Assembly: GCF_019049855.1 (NCBI RefSeq)
Contig: NZ_JAHLSY010000004.1
Coordinates: 1-64,000, forward strand
Length of the DNA: 64,000 nucleotides
Direction of reading: 5' to 3'
Source: Hydrogenophilus thiooxidans
Lineage (GTDB): Bacteria > Pseudomonadota > Gammaproteobacteria > Burkholderiales > Rhodocyclaceae
Shown here: piece after piece, positions 36,643 to 46,994 of the stretch
How positions within the stretch are numbered: position 1 is the stretch's first letter
Layout: the number at the start of each line of letters is the position of its first letter
Translations under genes and position numbers: made by a program
Notes under the pieces: model-generated
What the model was told of the DNA's origin: nothing
The model's input: the letters and a program-made list of their open reading frames with translations, nothing else
The model's database searches: none

Positions 36643-38039
36643 GACAACGCTCCACCTTCATTCTCCGGGGTAGGGGCTTGGCTTACCTGAACCTGAGCGC
36701 CCAACCGCGCTTTGATCAAATCTGCCATTCGGATTGTCGTTCGGTCGATTGCAGGTTTCGGTAGATAGTGATCGACAAGCGTTTTAAGATCGCCGAGATG
36801 GTCGCCGAGCAAAAGCGTGACTTGAGCGCCTCGGCCCAACCTCTCGTACGTTCGCATGATCCGACCGAGGGGATCGCTGTACGAGATGATCACCAAGTGC
36901 GCTGACGGTATCGTCAGCATGTCTTCGATGATTCGATTGATGTGTTCATCACCGAAGCTGTAGCCGTAGCAGAACAGCGTGCTATTCGGTCGACAGATCG
37001 CCGCAGCGAAGTCTCGGAATAGTTCACTGTAAGGGTAGAAGAGCGTCTCCACATCCTTCGCCGGGTTGGGGTAAATCATCAGTTGCAATGCTGTTGCGCT
37101 CTTCAGGCCTGGGGCTTTAAGGTAGGGGTCTATATCGTCTGCACCGAATGGCAGGCCTATGCGGCGAATTTCGCCGTTGCAATGAACCCAATCCACTGAA
37201 CCGTGTAGTTTGGTAAAGCGGGCTACGCCCTCCAAATAGCGTGGTTCGCCCCGAATGCCTGGCGGGTTGTAGTGCAAGTCAACATCAAGGCGCGATGCCC
37301 GGAATATTGGCGCAAGGGTGCCGACGAATCGATCGACCAATCGAAGACCTGCTACATCCGCACCGATTTCGATATAGCGATCATAATTTGTGGTGAAGAG
37401 ATGAAGACGGTCGCGGGTTCCCGATCGGCTTGCGAAAGTCATAAGGAAGCTAACGAGGTAGGTGAAAGCATGTTCGCGTTTGTCATCCGGTGCAGAAGCC
37501 AGGTTGTTCTCACCTTGCAGGATGGAGGCGGCGAAGGATTGAAGAGCCTCGCTCAACTCTCGCCGCAAGTCCTCGACGTGCTTTCGCTCTTGGGCATCCT
37601 TTGCTTTTGTTGCTGCAAGTATTTGCAAACCACGGAGCAACTCGTTGACCACGCGGATTTGGTCTTCAATGTTTCCTTCACCGCGTTCCAGCTCTTTCGC
37701 TGTGCGCTTCACCTCTGCTTTGATTACATCTCCCAGAGTTTTGAAGTCTACGGTATTCATTCCTGGAAGGGATGCGCCCGTTGCCAGCCTGTGAACGGCG
37801 TGAGTGAGCCCCGACCCTACAAGCAGGGATAAATGCTCGGACTGACAAAGTGCCGTCAGCCACGGTTCTATCCGTTCGCGTAGTTTCTCAGGACCAAATT
37901 CCTCGTCGGCTTTTGCCCAAGAGCAACTCACGCCCTCTGCCAGTTTAAATCGATCATTAGCCGGCGGAATCGGGGCGAGAGTCAGCCGCTCAGGGTCGTC
38001 TCGCGTCTTGATGATCTGTTGTCCATTTTGAAGGCTCAT
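36639..38039 (-). CDS. SIR2-family NADase-like defence protein
   Basis: 466 residues. The SIR2 fold (SIR2_2-like) is seen in LLVGSGLTHAV near residue 72, FTTNYDRYIE near 216 with the expected active-site Asn, KLHGSVDW near 278 with the catalytic His, and YGYSFGDEHINRI near 360. Defence SIR2 proteins usually deplete NAD+ when triggered, killing the infected cell. It lies between hsdM and herA, overlapping each by four bases, so the three should be made together. NADase activity is inferred from the family. Confidence 0.87.
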   Translation of the reverse strand: MSLQNGQQIIKTRDDPERLTLAPIPPANDRFKLAEGVSCSWAKADEEFGPEKLRERIEPWLTALCQSEHLSLLVGSGLTHAVHRLATGASLPGMNTVDFKTLGDVIKAEVKRTAKELERGEGNIEDQIRVVNELLRGLQILAATKAKDAQERKHVEDLRRELSEALQSFAASILQGENNLASAPDDKREHAFTYLVSFLMTFASRSGTRDRLHLFTTNYDRYIEIGADVAGLRLVDRFVGTLAPIFRASRLDVDLHYNPPGIRGEPRYLEGVARFTKLHGSVDWVHCNGEIRRIGLPFGADDIDPYLKAPGLKSATALQLMIYPNPAKDVETLFYPYSELFRDFAAAICRPNSTLFCYGYSFGDEHINRIIEDMLTIPSAHLVIISYSDPLGRIMRTYERLGRGAQVTLLLGDHLGDLKTLVDHYLPKPAIDRTTIRMADLIKARLGAQVQVSQAPTPENEGGALS

Positions 38040-40063
38040 CGCGTCTGACCTCCAAAAATATCGTCCAGCAGCCCCTCCGCCTCCTTCTCCACCGCCATAA
38101 GATCAGCGCGGATCTCTTCGAGGCTGCGCAGGGCCTTGGGCTTGTAGAAGTAGCGGTTGAAGTTGATCTCGTAGCCCACCTTGACGCTACTCGGGTCGTA
38201 CCAGGCGTCCGGCGCGTAGGGCAGCACTTCGCGGCGCAGGAAAGTTTCGATGGCTGTGCGCGCATCAATCGGGCTCGGCAGGTAGCCGGGCTGCTGGCAT
38301 GCGGGGCACTCGAGGAACGGGATCTGCTCGCTGTCGCGCAGTTCGGTGTCGGGTTCATACTCCACCACGCGCAGCTTGCCGTGAATGTGAACCTCAAACA
38401 GCCCCCGCAGCGGATCGGGCGCGGTGCCGGGTTTGTGGATCTTTTTGATCACCGGCGGGGCATCGTCGGCGCGCTCGGTCGTTTCCCGAAGCCCTTTGAT
38501 CTCCTTGGCACTGTACTCGCGCTCGGGGTCGATGCCTTTCAGGCGCAGGGGGCGCTCCACCGTCACCTTCCAGTAGCCGAAGGCCGCGTTGGGGAAGATT
38601 TTGGACTGCTCAGTCTCCTCGAATTTGAGGAAGGTATCCACAATGCGGCGGATATCCTCTTCGGACAGTTCACAATTCTTCTTGCCCAGGTTCTTGCGCA
38701 GGGGCCTGTACCACTCGGTGGCGTTAATGAGCTGCACGCGGCCTTTGCGGTGATCGGGCTTGCGGTTCGTGAGCACCCACACGTAGGTGGCGATGTCGGT
38801 GTTGTAGAACATGTTGAGCGGCAGGGCCACGATCGCCTCGAGCCAGTCGTTCTCGATGATCCAGCGGCGGATGTTGCTCTCGCCTTGGCCGGCGTCCCCC
38901 GTGAACAGCGACGAGCCGTTGTGCACTTCGGCGATCCGGCTGCCGAGCAGGGTGTCATGCTTCATCTTGGAGAGCATGTTGACCAGAAACAGCATCTGGC
39001 CGTCGCTCGAGCGGGTGATGAGCGACAGCTCCTCGCCGCGGTGCTGCACAACAAAGCGCGGGTCCCTAATTCCAGCCTTGCCGCCCATGCGCTCCAGGTC
39101 GCTCTTCCAACTCTTCCCGTAGGGCGGATTGGAGAGCATGAAGTCGAACTCGCGGCCCGGGAAGGCGTCGTTCGATAGGGTCGAATGCTCCGGCCCGCCG
39201 ACGATGTTGTCAGCGGCTTCGCCCTCGCCCTTGAGCAACAGGTCAGCCTTGCAAATGGCGTAGGTCTCGGCGTTGATCTCCTGGCCGAAAAGGTGTACGG
39301 AAACCTGTTTGCCACGCTCTTTCGCCAATTGCAATAGGGTCTCCTCGGCCACGGTGAGCATCCCACCGGTGCCGCAGGCGCCGTCGTAGAGCAGGTAGGT
39401 GCCATCCGTGATCCGGTCGGCAATTGGCTCGAAGATCAGCCGGGCCATCAGCCGCACAGCGTCGCGCGGCGTCCAGTGTTCGCCCGCTTCTTCGTTGTTT
39501 TCCTCGTTGAAGCGGCGCACCAGCTCCTCGAAGAGGGTGCCCATGGCATGGTTGTCGAGACTGGGCAGGCGGACGGTGCCGTCGCTGTTAAGCACAGGGT
39601 AAGGGCTCAGGTTGATGGTGGGGTCGAGGAACTTCTCGATGAGCGTGCCCAGGGCGTCGGCTTTGGCCAGGCGCGGGATTTGGTTACGAAACTCGAAGTT
39701 GTCGATGATCTCCTGTACGTTGGGCGAGAACCCATCGAGGTAGGCGCGAAAATCGGCTTCCAGTTGCTGGCGGCTGGCACGCGCCCTGAGGTCGCGCAGG
39801 GTGAAGGGCGAAGTGTTATAGAACGACTGTCCAGCTGCCTTGCGCAGGGCGGCGTCCTGATGTACGATGCCTGGCTTGTCGAGCGAGGCCTTCATGTCGA
39901 GCACGGCCTGCTTGGTGGGCTCCAGCACTGCGTCCAGACGGCGGATCACCGTCATCGGAAGAATGACGTCGCGATACTTGCCACGGACGTACAGGTCGCG
40001 CAGAACATCGTCGGCAATGCCCCAGATAAAGTTGGTGATCCAGGTCAGTTGGCCGTTTTCCAT
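38036..40063 (-). CDS. hsdM: Type I restriction-modification DNA methyltransferase subunit
   Basis: 675 residues from ATG 40063, which has GGGAGGA seven bases upstream and matches the usual start ENGQLTWITNFIWGIAD; an upstream in-frame extension is rejected. The SAM-binding motif DGACGTGGM lies near residue 226, and the catalytic NPPY (LSNPPYGKSW) near 312, as in N6-adenine methylases. A long C-terminal extension beyond residue 540 includes a CPAC pair. First gene of the six-gene operon; overlaps the SIR2 gene by four bases. Confidence 0.94.
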   Translation of the reverse strand: MENGQLTWITNFIWGIADDVLRDLYVRGKYRDVILPMTVIRRLDAVLEPTKQAVLDMKASLDKPGIVHQDAALRKAAGQSFYNTSPFTLRDLRARASRQQLEADFRAYLDGFSPNVQEIIDNFEFRNQIPRLAKADALGTLIEKFLDPTINLSPYPVLNSDGTVRLPSLDNHAMGTLFEELVRRFNEENNEEAGEHWTPRDAVRLMARLIFEPIADRITDGTYLLYDGACGTGGMLTVAEETLLQLAKERGKQVSVHLFGQEINAETYAICKADLLLKGEGEAADNIVGGPEHSTLSNDAFPGREFDFMLSNPPYGKSWKSDLERMGGKAGIRDPRFVVQHRGEELSLITRSSDGQMLFLVNMLSKMKHDTLLGSRIAEVHNGSSLFTGDAGQGESNIRRWIIENDWLEAIVALPLNMFYNTDIATYVWVLTNRKPDHRKGRVQLINATEWYRPLRKNLGKKNCELSEEDIRRIVDTFLKFEETEQSKIFPNAAFGYWKVTVERPLRLKGIDPEREYSAKEIKGLRETTERADDAPPVIKKIHKPGTAPDPLRGLFEVHIHGKLRVVEYEPDTELRDSEQIPFLECPACQQPGYLPSPIDARTAIETFLRREVLPYAPDAWYDPSSVKVGYEINFNRYFYKPKALRSLEEIRADLMAVEKEAEGLLDDIFGGQTR

Positions 40064-40515
40064 CTCAAATTCCTCCCCAGATCGGCTTTTCATTCTTCGA
40101 GAAAGTAGCCGTTGATTTTGTTGCAAGGTTCCATACACTTGTTCTAGCAACTCCTCTGGCGACGCCGTATTGTTCGAAGGCGGGTTTGTGTTCTTCGCCG
40201 TGGCGGTGTTGTCGTTCTGCGCTTTGAAACTCGGTTGTCAAAAACCAGCTGCTCGCCGCTTGGTAAGCGCTCCCTTCGCTCAGCATCGGTAAGCGAGAAT
40301 TCCTGGGCTAATTGGTCGATCAGGTTGCGGTTGCTGTGCTCTTTACCATCCTCATCTATCTGCGCCCGTTATTGTAGCGGCCGTTGTAGCGTCCACCCAC
40401 ATCATCATCACCGCAATTTAGTCTGTCGTGGCGCGTAACGTTGATCTCATGGCGCAGTGCGTGGTGAGCGTGGGCTGCATCCGTCGCGGTGACGCGCCGA
40501 GCGTGCGTGGTGTGG

Positions 40516-40623
40516 TTAAGTTACAAGGCGCCCTTTGTCTGGCCCATCGGCGCCGTCCAGGCTGTGTGCAAGCAACGCCGCGTAGGCATCCTTCAGAGGA
40601 TTCGTTGCAATGCGTATCGCCAT
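40516..40623 (-). CDS. Short 35-residue frame with good ribosome-binding site
   Basis: ATG 40623 is preceded by AAGGAG ten bases away. The product begins MAIRIATNPLKDAYAALLAH and ends GRLVT, and has no recognised family. It could be a small protein, the N-terminal rest of a lost gene, or chance. Confidence 0.3.
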   Translation of the reverse strand: MAIRIATNPLKDAYAALLAHSLDGADGPDKGRLVT

Positions 40624-40761
40624 GAGGGGCCACTCCTTTCTCGAAATCAGGGCGCTAGCCTTACCGTCGCGCCGCCTGCTGGGTGGGAACCTTCGGTGCT
40701 GCGCACCTGCGGTCGTCGCCCGACGGAAAACGGGCAAAACAGAATTGACAAAAAAGCGATG

Positions 40762-40788
40762 TGCAACTGGGAGCGGAGCACAGTTGCA
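40762..40788. repeat. Inverted repeat, possible operator
   Basis: TGCAACTG (40762-40769) and CAGTTGCA (40781-40788) form perfect 8-base arms with an 11-base spacer. It lies in the gene-poor stretch, nearer to the phaJ-like gene than to hsdM. Confidence 0.45.
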
Positions 40789-40884
40789 TTGACTAGCGAT
40801 CGCCTAAAGAGTGCTGCGATCTTACGGCTGCAAAGCAGGTTAGGCGGGAGGTTCGAGAGGATAGCCGTCGCTAGCTTTAGGGCA

Positions 40885-40893
40885 TGCTAGAAT
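40885..40893 (+). promoter_or_regulatory. Extended -10 of the phaJ-accA-tilS unit
   Basis: TGC followed by TAGAAT is an extended -10 element, 34 bases before ATG 40928. No clear -35 was seen, as expected for this promoter type. Confidence 0.45.
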
Positions 40894-40927
40894 TTTTAAA
40901 GTAACTACCGCCGATCGGGAGAACGCG

Positions 40928-41371
40928 ATGGCGCGCAATTTCGCAGCCACTTTGGGGTACGACATCGCCGATTTGCAACCCGGAATGGTTGCCGAAATCG
41001 GCCGTACCGTTTCGGAAGCCGATATCTTGGCTTTCGCAGGGGTCTCTGGGGATACCAACCCGGTGCATCTCGACGCGGAGTTCGCAGCGCAAACCCAATT
41101 CAAAGAGCGGATCGCGCACGGGATGCTCTCGGCGGCCTTCATTTCTGCGGTATTGGGCACCAAGCTTCCAGGGCCCGGGGCGATCTACCTCAGTCAATCG
41201 CTCCGTTTCCGCGCGCCGGTCCATGTGGGCGATACCGTCGTCGCCCGGGTCACCGTGAAAGAGGTGGTGCCTGAAAAGCGCCGCGTCGTCCTCGAGACCC
41301 TCTGTCTGGTTGGCGAGACGGTCGTGGTCGAAGGAGAGGCGACGATCTATATCCCGCCACGGCAGGGGTGA
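40928..41371 (+). CDS. MaoC-type (R)-specific enoyl-CoA hydratase (PhaJ-like)
   Basis: 147 residues from ATG 40928, preceded by GGGAGA. The hydratase-2 motif [12 protein letters not shown] contains the catalytic Asp and His pair, and RIAHGML follows. It hydrates enoyl-CoA to (R)-3-hydroxyacyl-CoA, feeding polyhydroxyalkanoate or fatty-acid metabolism. It lies seven bases before accA, which supports a lipid-metabolism role. A wider MaoC-family function cannot be excluded. Confidence 0.85.
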   Translation: MARNFAATLGYDIADLQPGMVAEIGRTVSEADILAFAGVSGDTNPVHLDAEFAAQTQFKERIAHGMLSAAFISAVLGTKLPGPGAIYLSQSLRFRAPVHVGDTVVARVTVKEVVPEKRRVVLETLCLVGETVVVEGEATIYIPPRQG

Positions 41372-41378
41372 GTCACTC

Positions 41379-42350
41379 ATGAGCGAGATGAAGCGGGTCT
41401 TTCTCGAATTCGAACGCCCAGTGGTTGAACTGGAAGAGCGCATCGGGGAGCTGCGCCGTACCCAGGAGGAGAGCGCGGTCGACCTCAGCGAAGAGATCGA
41501 GAAGCTGGAAAAGAAGGCGCGCAAACTCCTCGAAGAGCTCTACCGGAAGCTCGACGCGTGGCAGACGACCCAGGTGGCGCGCCATCCGCTTCGCCCCTAT
41601 ACGCTCGATTATGTAGCGGCGCTCTTTACCGATTTCGTCGAGCTCAAAGGGGACCGCCACGTCGCCGACGATCCGGCGATCGTGGGGGGATTGGCGCGCT
41701 TTCGCGGCCAGCCGTGTGTCGTGATCGGCCACCAGAAAGGGCGAGACACCAAAGAGAAGATCCGTCGCAACTTTGGGATGCCGCGCCCGGAAGGGTACCG
41801 CAAGGCAGTCCGCCTGATGAAATTGGCGGAGAAGTTCCGTTTGCCGCTTTTTACCTTCGTCGATACGCCTGGCGCCTTTCCGGGAATCGACGCCGAGGAG
41901 CGCAACCAATCGGAAGCGATTGGGCGCGCGATCTACGAGATGGCGCAGCTCAAAACCCCAACGATCGTCACCATAATCGGGGAAGGCGGCTCGGGCGGGG
42001 CGCTCGCGATCGCGGTGGGCGACCACGTCGCGATGCTCTCTCACAGCATCTATTCGGTGATCTCGCCCGAAGGGTGTGCGTCGATTCTCTGGAAGAGTGC
42101 CGAAAAGGCGCCTGAGGCTGCGGAGATTCTAGGAATCACCGCGCCACGACTCAAAGAGCTGGGGGTGATCGACGCGGTGGTGCCCGAACCGGTAGGTGGG
42201 GCACACCGCTACCCCGAAGAGATGTACGCGACGCTGGGCGCGCATCTGGCGCAGACGTTGTCCGAACTCCAAGCCCTTTCGCTCGAAGCCTTGTTGGCGC
42301 GCCGTCAAGAGCGGCTAGCCGCGTATGGGCGCTTCCAGGTCGCCGCGTAG
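41379..42350 (+). CDS. accA: Acetyl-CoA carboxylase, carboxyltransferase subunit alpha
   Basis: 323 residues from ATG 41379, the family length. It has a coiled N-terminal stretch, then [33 protein letters not shown] and [16 protein letters not shown], the carboxyltransferase core. With AccD it moves carboxyl from biotin to acetyl-CoA, the first committed step of fatty-acid synthesis. A second ATG at 41388 is possible. Overlaps tilS by 26 bases. Confidence 0.95.
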   Translation: MSEMKRVFLEFERPVVELEERIGELRRTQEESAVDLSEEIEKLEKKARKLLEELYRKLDAWQTTQVARHPLRPYTLDYVAALFTDFVELKGDRHVADDPAIVGGLARFRGQPCVVIGHQKGRDTKEKIRRNFGMPRPEGYRKAVRLMKLAEKFRLPLFTFVDTPGAFPGIDAEERNQSEAIGRAIYEMAQLKTPTIVTIIGEGGSGGALAIAVGDHVAMLSHSIYSVISPEGCASILWKSAEKAPEAAEILGITAPRLKELGVIDAVVPEPVGGAHRYPEEMYATLGAHLAQTLSELQALSLEALLARRQERLAAYGRFQVAA

Positions 42351-43494
42351 GCGCCCCTCCCCGTTGCCACCGTGGGCGGCGCTTGAGGCCGCGCAGCAAG
42401 AAAGCGACGCGTTCTTGGTCGCGTTTTCCGGCGGTGCCGACAGTACCGCACTGTTGCACCGCCTTATGGAAGCGCGCCGCGCAGGGAAACCACCTTTTCA
42501 TCGCCGAACGTTGCCGCTTGCCGCTGCGCACGTCCATCACGGTCTGCAAGCGCAAGCAGACGCGTGGCTGGCCCATTGCGCCGAGCAGTGCGCCGCATGG
42601 GGTGTCCCTTTCTTTGCCGCGCGCGTCACGGTCGATGCGCGCCTGTGCGCCCGTCTGGGATTAGAGGCAGCGGCGCGTCGTGCGCGCTATCGGGCGCTTG
42701 CAACGATCGCGCACGAATGGGCGGCGAAGTTGGTGCGTTCCAAAAATGGGCCAACGCCGTTGCGCGTGACCGTCGTCACCGCGCACCACCGAGACGATCA
42801 AGTGGAAACCTTTTGGTTCCGTCTGTTGCGTGGCAGCGGCGTCTTGGGGTTGGGCGCAATGCGCCCATGGGGCCCCTATCCCCAGGGGGGCTCAGAACCG
42901 GAGTCCAGTACGGTGTGCGACCCGTGCCTTGCGGCGCATGACGGTCGCACGGTTCGTCTCAATCTGTGGCGGCCGCTCCTGACCACCCCCAAAAGCGCAC
43001 TCGTTGCCTATCTGCGCGCCCAGGGCATCGCGTGGCACGAAGACCCCAGCAACCAGACGTTCGACACAGAGGCCCACGGCGGGATGCGGCGCAACGCGCT
43101 GCGCCATGCGTTGTTGCCCGCGCTGCGCCGTACCTGGCCAGGGGTCGATGCAGTGACTGTGCGCACCGCTACCGTGATGCAGGAGGCGCACGCGTGCCTC
43201 ATGGACCTGGCCGAAATCGATGCCGCTGCGCTTGCAGACGGTGCGGGGCGGTGGCGACTCGATCCGTTTGGTGCCCTTCCAGCGCATCGCCAGCGCAATC
43301 TGCTGCGCTGGGCGCTACAGGCAAACGGTTGGCAGCCACCGCCTGAGGCGCGCCTTGACGAAGCGCTGCGGCAGCTCGCTGCGCACCGCAGTGCGCGAAA
43401 GCACGCTCCTTGGACGTTCAGGCTGACGGCGCAGGCGTTGCTGTGTGCGGATCGGCAGGGGGTGTGGTTGACGCCACCTCGTCCAACGCCGTGA
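42325..43494 (+). CDS. tilS: tRNA(Ile)-lysidine synthase
   Basis: 389 residues. The PP-loop motif SGGADS is at residues 35-40, with HVHHGL and [12 protein letters not shown] downstream as expected for the ATPase domain. It converts the wobble cytidine of tRNA-Ile(CAU) to lysidine so that AUA is read as isoleucine. accA followed by tilS is a common order in proteobacteria. The start lies inside accA. Confidence 0.93.
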   Translation: MGASRSPRRRPSPLPPWAALEAAQQESDAFLVAFSGGADSTALLHRLMEARRAGKPPFHRRTLPLAAAHVHHGLQAQADAWLAHCAEQCAAWGVPFFAARVTVDARLCARLGLEAAARRARYRALATIAHEWAAKLVRSKNGPTPLRVTVVTAHHRDDQVETFWFRLLRGSGVLGLGAMRPWGPYPQGGSEPESSTVCDPCLAAHDGRTVRLNLWRPLLTTPKSALVAYLRAQGIAWHEDPSNQTFDTEAHGGMRRNALRHALLPALRRTWPGVDAVTVRTATVMQEAHACLMDLAEIDAAALADGAGRWRLDPFGALPAHRQRNLLRWALQANGWQPPPEARLDEALRQLAAHRSARKHAPWTFRLTAQALLCADRQGVWLTPPRPTP

Positions 43495-43583
43495 CTGCTT
43501 TAGGCGCTAGCAGGACAGCTACCATCCAGGCAGCGCCAGGCGCTGCCGATTGCGCTGAGCAAACGCAACGGTTGCGCGACGGG

Positions 43584-43611
43584 AAAACCCCCGCCCGGAG
43601 GGCGAGGGTTT
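43584..43611 (-). terminator. Terminator of the ilv operon
   Basis: On the minus strand a 12-base stem with one mismatch (AAACCCTCGCCC / GGGCGGGGGTTT, loop TCC) is followed by a short T-run. It lies 28 bases past the ilvC stop and could also end tilS transcripts. Confidence 0.65.
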
Positions 43612-43639
43612 CGGTCTGTGGCAAATCGCGATGGGGCGA

Positions 43640-44692
<1,053 letters not shown>

Positions 44693-45184
44693 TCAGGCTT
44701 TCAACATACGCTCGCCACGGGCAATGCCGCAGACGCCGCTACGCACCGTCTCCAGGATGAGACCGGGCGAGATCGCCGCCAGAAACGCGTTGAGCTTCTG
44801 CTGGTTGCCGGTGAGTTCGATCACGTAGGTGGTGTCGGTGACGTCGATGATCCGGGCGCGGAAGATGTCGGCCAGGCGTTTGAGCTCTTCGCGGTCTGGC
44901 CCCACGGCCCGGACCTTCACCATCATCAGTTCCCGTTCGATGTGGGGCGACTCGGAGATATCGACCACCTTGACCGTATCGATCAGTTTGTTGAGCTGCT
45001 TGGTGATCTGTTCGATCACGTCATCCGAACCGGTAGTGACGATCGTCATCCGCGACAGGCTCTCGTCTTCGGTCGGCGCGACGGTGAGCGATTCGATGTT
45101 GTAGCCACGCGCCGAAAAGAGCCCGGCGATGCGCGACAACGCGCCCGATTCGTTTTCCACCAGCAGTGCAATCACGTGTCTCAT
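44693..45184 (-). CDS. ilvH: Acetolactate synthase small subunit
   Basis: 163 residues. It opens with the ACT domain stretch IALLVENESGALSRIAGLFSARGYNI, the valine-binding regulatory part. It binds the large subunit encoded immediately upstream (10-base gap) and confers valine feedback control. ilvN is an alternative name; the length and class favour ilvH. Confidence 0.94.
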   Translation of the reverse strand: MRHVIALLVENESGALSRIAGLFSARGYNIESLTVAPTEDESLSRMTIVTTGSDDVIEQITKQLNKLIDTVKVVDISESPHIERELMMVKVRAVGPDREELKRLADIFRARIIDVTDTTYVIELTGNQQKLNAFLAAISPGLILETVRSGVCGIARGERMLKA

Positions 45185-45194
45185 GGTCTGATCC

Positions 45195-46925
45195 TCACAA
45201 TTCTTCCGAACCGAGAATCATCTCGGTGAGCCCTTTCCCGCCCTGAATCATCGGGTAGACGTTTTCCCGCGGGTCGACTTGGATGTCGAGGAAGACGAGT
45301 TCGTCTTTGTGGGTGGTAAACGCCGCTTCGAGGGCGGGAACGACCTCCTCGGGACGGTCGACACGAATCCCGACATGGCCGTAACTGCGGGCGAGCGCCG
45401 CAAAATCGGGGAGCGAATCCATGTACGATTCACTGTAGCGGCCGCTATAAAAGAGCTCTTGCCACTGCCGAACCATCCCCAAATAGCGGTTGTTGAGGTT
45501 GACGATCTTGATCGGCAGCCGGAATTGCTTGCAGGTGGAGAGTTCTTGGATGCACATCTGGATCGACGCTTCGCCGGTGACGCAGACCACAGGCATCTGC
45601 GGGAATGCCAATTTCGCGCCCATCGCGTACGGCAACCCGACGCCCATCGTCCCCAGCCCCCCGGAGTTGAGCCAGCGACGCGGTTCGTCGAAACGGTAGT
45701 ACTGCGCGGCCCACATCTGGTGTTGGCCCACGTCGGAGGTGACGATCGCTTCGCCTTTCGTGACTTCCCAGAGCTTTTCGATCACGAATTGCGGTTTGAT
45801 CACGGTGTCGCTTGGCGTGTACGCGAGACAGTTGCGCGCGCGCCACGCTTCGATCTGTTGCCACCATGCGGTAAGCGCTGCCTCGTCCGGGCGACGATCG
45901 AGCGCTTCGAGCGCCGCGAGGAGATCACTCAGCACCGCTTTGACGTCGCCGACGATCGGGATGTCGACCGGAACCCGTTTACTGATCGAGCTGGGGTCGA
46001 CGTCGATGTGGATGATGGTGCGCGGTTCTTGCAGGAAATGGGGGACGTTACCGACCACGCGGTCGTCGAAGCGTGCGCCAACCGCCAAGAGGACGTCGCA
46101 GTGGTGCAGCGCCATGTTCGCCTCATAAGTGCCGTGCATCCCGGGCATCCCCAGGAACTGCTTGTCGCTTCCGGGGAACGCGCCCAACCCCATCAGCGTC
46201 TGGGTGATCGGGTAGCCGAGCTTCTTCACCAACGCGCGCAGCTCGGGTGCCGCGTTGCCCAGCACGACACCGCCGCCGGTGTAGATCATCGGCCGTTTCG
46301 CGGCAAGGAGCGCCTGCGCCGCTTTGCGAATCTGCCCCGGATGGCCTTTCACCACCGGGTTGTACGAACGCATCGCGACCGTCTTCGGATAGTGGAATTC
46401 CGCCAATTGCGCGGTGACGTCTTTCGGAATGTCGACGAGCACCGGGCCGGGACGCCCCGTGCGGGCGATGTGAAACGCCTTCTTGATCGTTTCGGCCAGT
46501 TGGTTGACGTCCTTGACCAGAAAGTTGTGTTTCACACACGGACGGGTGATCCCGACGGTATCGACCTCTTGGAACGCGTCTTCCCCGATCACCGGGGTGG
46601 GCACCTGACCCGAAAGGATCACGACCGGGATCGAGTCCATGTACGCGGTGGCAATCCCCGTCACCGCGTTGGTTGCGCCAGGCCCCGACGTGACGAGCGC
46701 AACCCCCACTTCGCCCGTCGCCCGTGCGTAGCCGTCTGCGGCATGGACCGCGGCTTGCTCGTGGCGCACGAGCACGTGGCGGATTTCTCGCTCCGGTTCG
46801 GCTTGGTTGATCTGAAAGAGCGCGTCATAGATATGCAGCACCGCGCCGCCGGGGTAACCAAAGACGAAGCGCACCCCTTCTTCTTGCAGGCTGCGGATCA
46901 CGATCTCTGCGCCGGTGAGTTGCAT
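45195..46925 (-). CDS. ilvI: Acetolactate synthase large subunit
   Basis: 576 residues from ATG 46925, where the family start MQLTGAEI occurs; upstream in-frame ATG 46970 lies in the promoter and is rejected. It has the ThDP Glu in FVFGYPGGAVLHIYD and the cofactor motif beginning VTGEASIQM and ending LNNRYLGM. The usual GDG/GEG reads GEA here, with Glu as in many betaproteobacteria and Ala at the last place. It condenses pyruvate to acetolactate. Confidence 0.95.
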   Translation of the reverse strand: MQLTGAEIVIRSLQEEGVRFVFGYPGGAVLHIYDALFQINQAEPEREIRHVLVRHEQAAVHAADGYARATGEVGVALVTSGPGATNAVTGIATAYMDSIPVVILSGQVPTPVIGEDAFQEVDTVGITRPCVKHNFLVKDVNQLAETIKKAFHIARTGRPGPVLVDIPKDVTAQLAEFHYPKTVAMRSYNPVVKGHPGQIRKAAQALLAAKRPMIYTGGGVVLGNAAPELRALVKKLGYPITQTLMGLGAFPGSDKQFLGMPGMHGTYEANMALHHCDVLLAVGARFDDRVVGNVPHFLQEPRTIIHIDVDPSSISKRVPVDIPIVGDVKAVLSDLLAALEALDRRPDEAALTAWWQQIEAWRARNCLAYTPSDTVIKPQFVIEKLWEVTKGEAIVTSDVGQHQMWAAQYYRFDEPRRWLNSGGLGTMGVGLPYAMGAKLAFPQMPVVCVTGEASIQMCIQELSTCKQFRLPIKIVNLNNRYLGMVRQWQELFYSGRYSESYMDSLPDFAALARSYGHVGIRVDRPEEVVPALEAAFTTHKDELVFLDIQVDPRENVYPMIQGGKGLTEMILGSEEL

Positions 46926-46950
46926 GGAACGATCCCTTGCTGATATGGAT

Positions 46951-46964
46951 ACGGGTAAACCCGT
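46951..46964. repeat. Small palindrome at the ilv transcription start
   Basis: ACGGGTAAACCCGT contains ACGGGT and ACCCGT arms around two bases. It covers the predicted start of ilv transcription, an operator-like place. No regulator was identified. Confidence 0.4.
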
Positions 46965-46965
46965 A

Positions 46966-46994
46966 ACCATAACGGTTCCGCGTCGTTTGGTCAA
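46966..46994 (-). promoter_or_regulatory. Sigma-70-like promoter of the ilv operon
   Basis: On the minus strand TTGACC, a 17-base spacer and TATGGT, about 41 bases before ATG 46925. It overlaps the -35 of the divergent RDD-gene promoter. No T-box or leader peptide was found between it and ilvI. Confidence 0.5.

Larger units (their letters stand above)
40064..40927. other. Gene-poor region between the defence operon and phaJ-like gene
   Basis: About 860 bases without a convincing gene. Only short frames with no recognised family occur. It contains the hsdM ribosome-binding site, a short frame at 40516-40623, an inverted repeat at 40762-40788 and the extended -10 of the next gene. TTGACA occurs at about 40746 without a good -10. 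No integrase, transposase or tRNA was seen, so it is not shown to be an insertion scar; it may be decayed sequence. Confidence 0.6.

Noticed and set aside
38036-40150. A longer HsdM beginning at 40150
   Set aside because: The upstream 29 residues lack family likeness, and ATG 40063 has a perfect ribosome-binding site and the expected HsdM start.
46925-46994. A leader peptide or longer N-terminus for ilvI
   Set aside because: The frame would start in promoter elements and has no run of branched-chain codons typical of attenuators.
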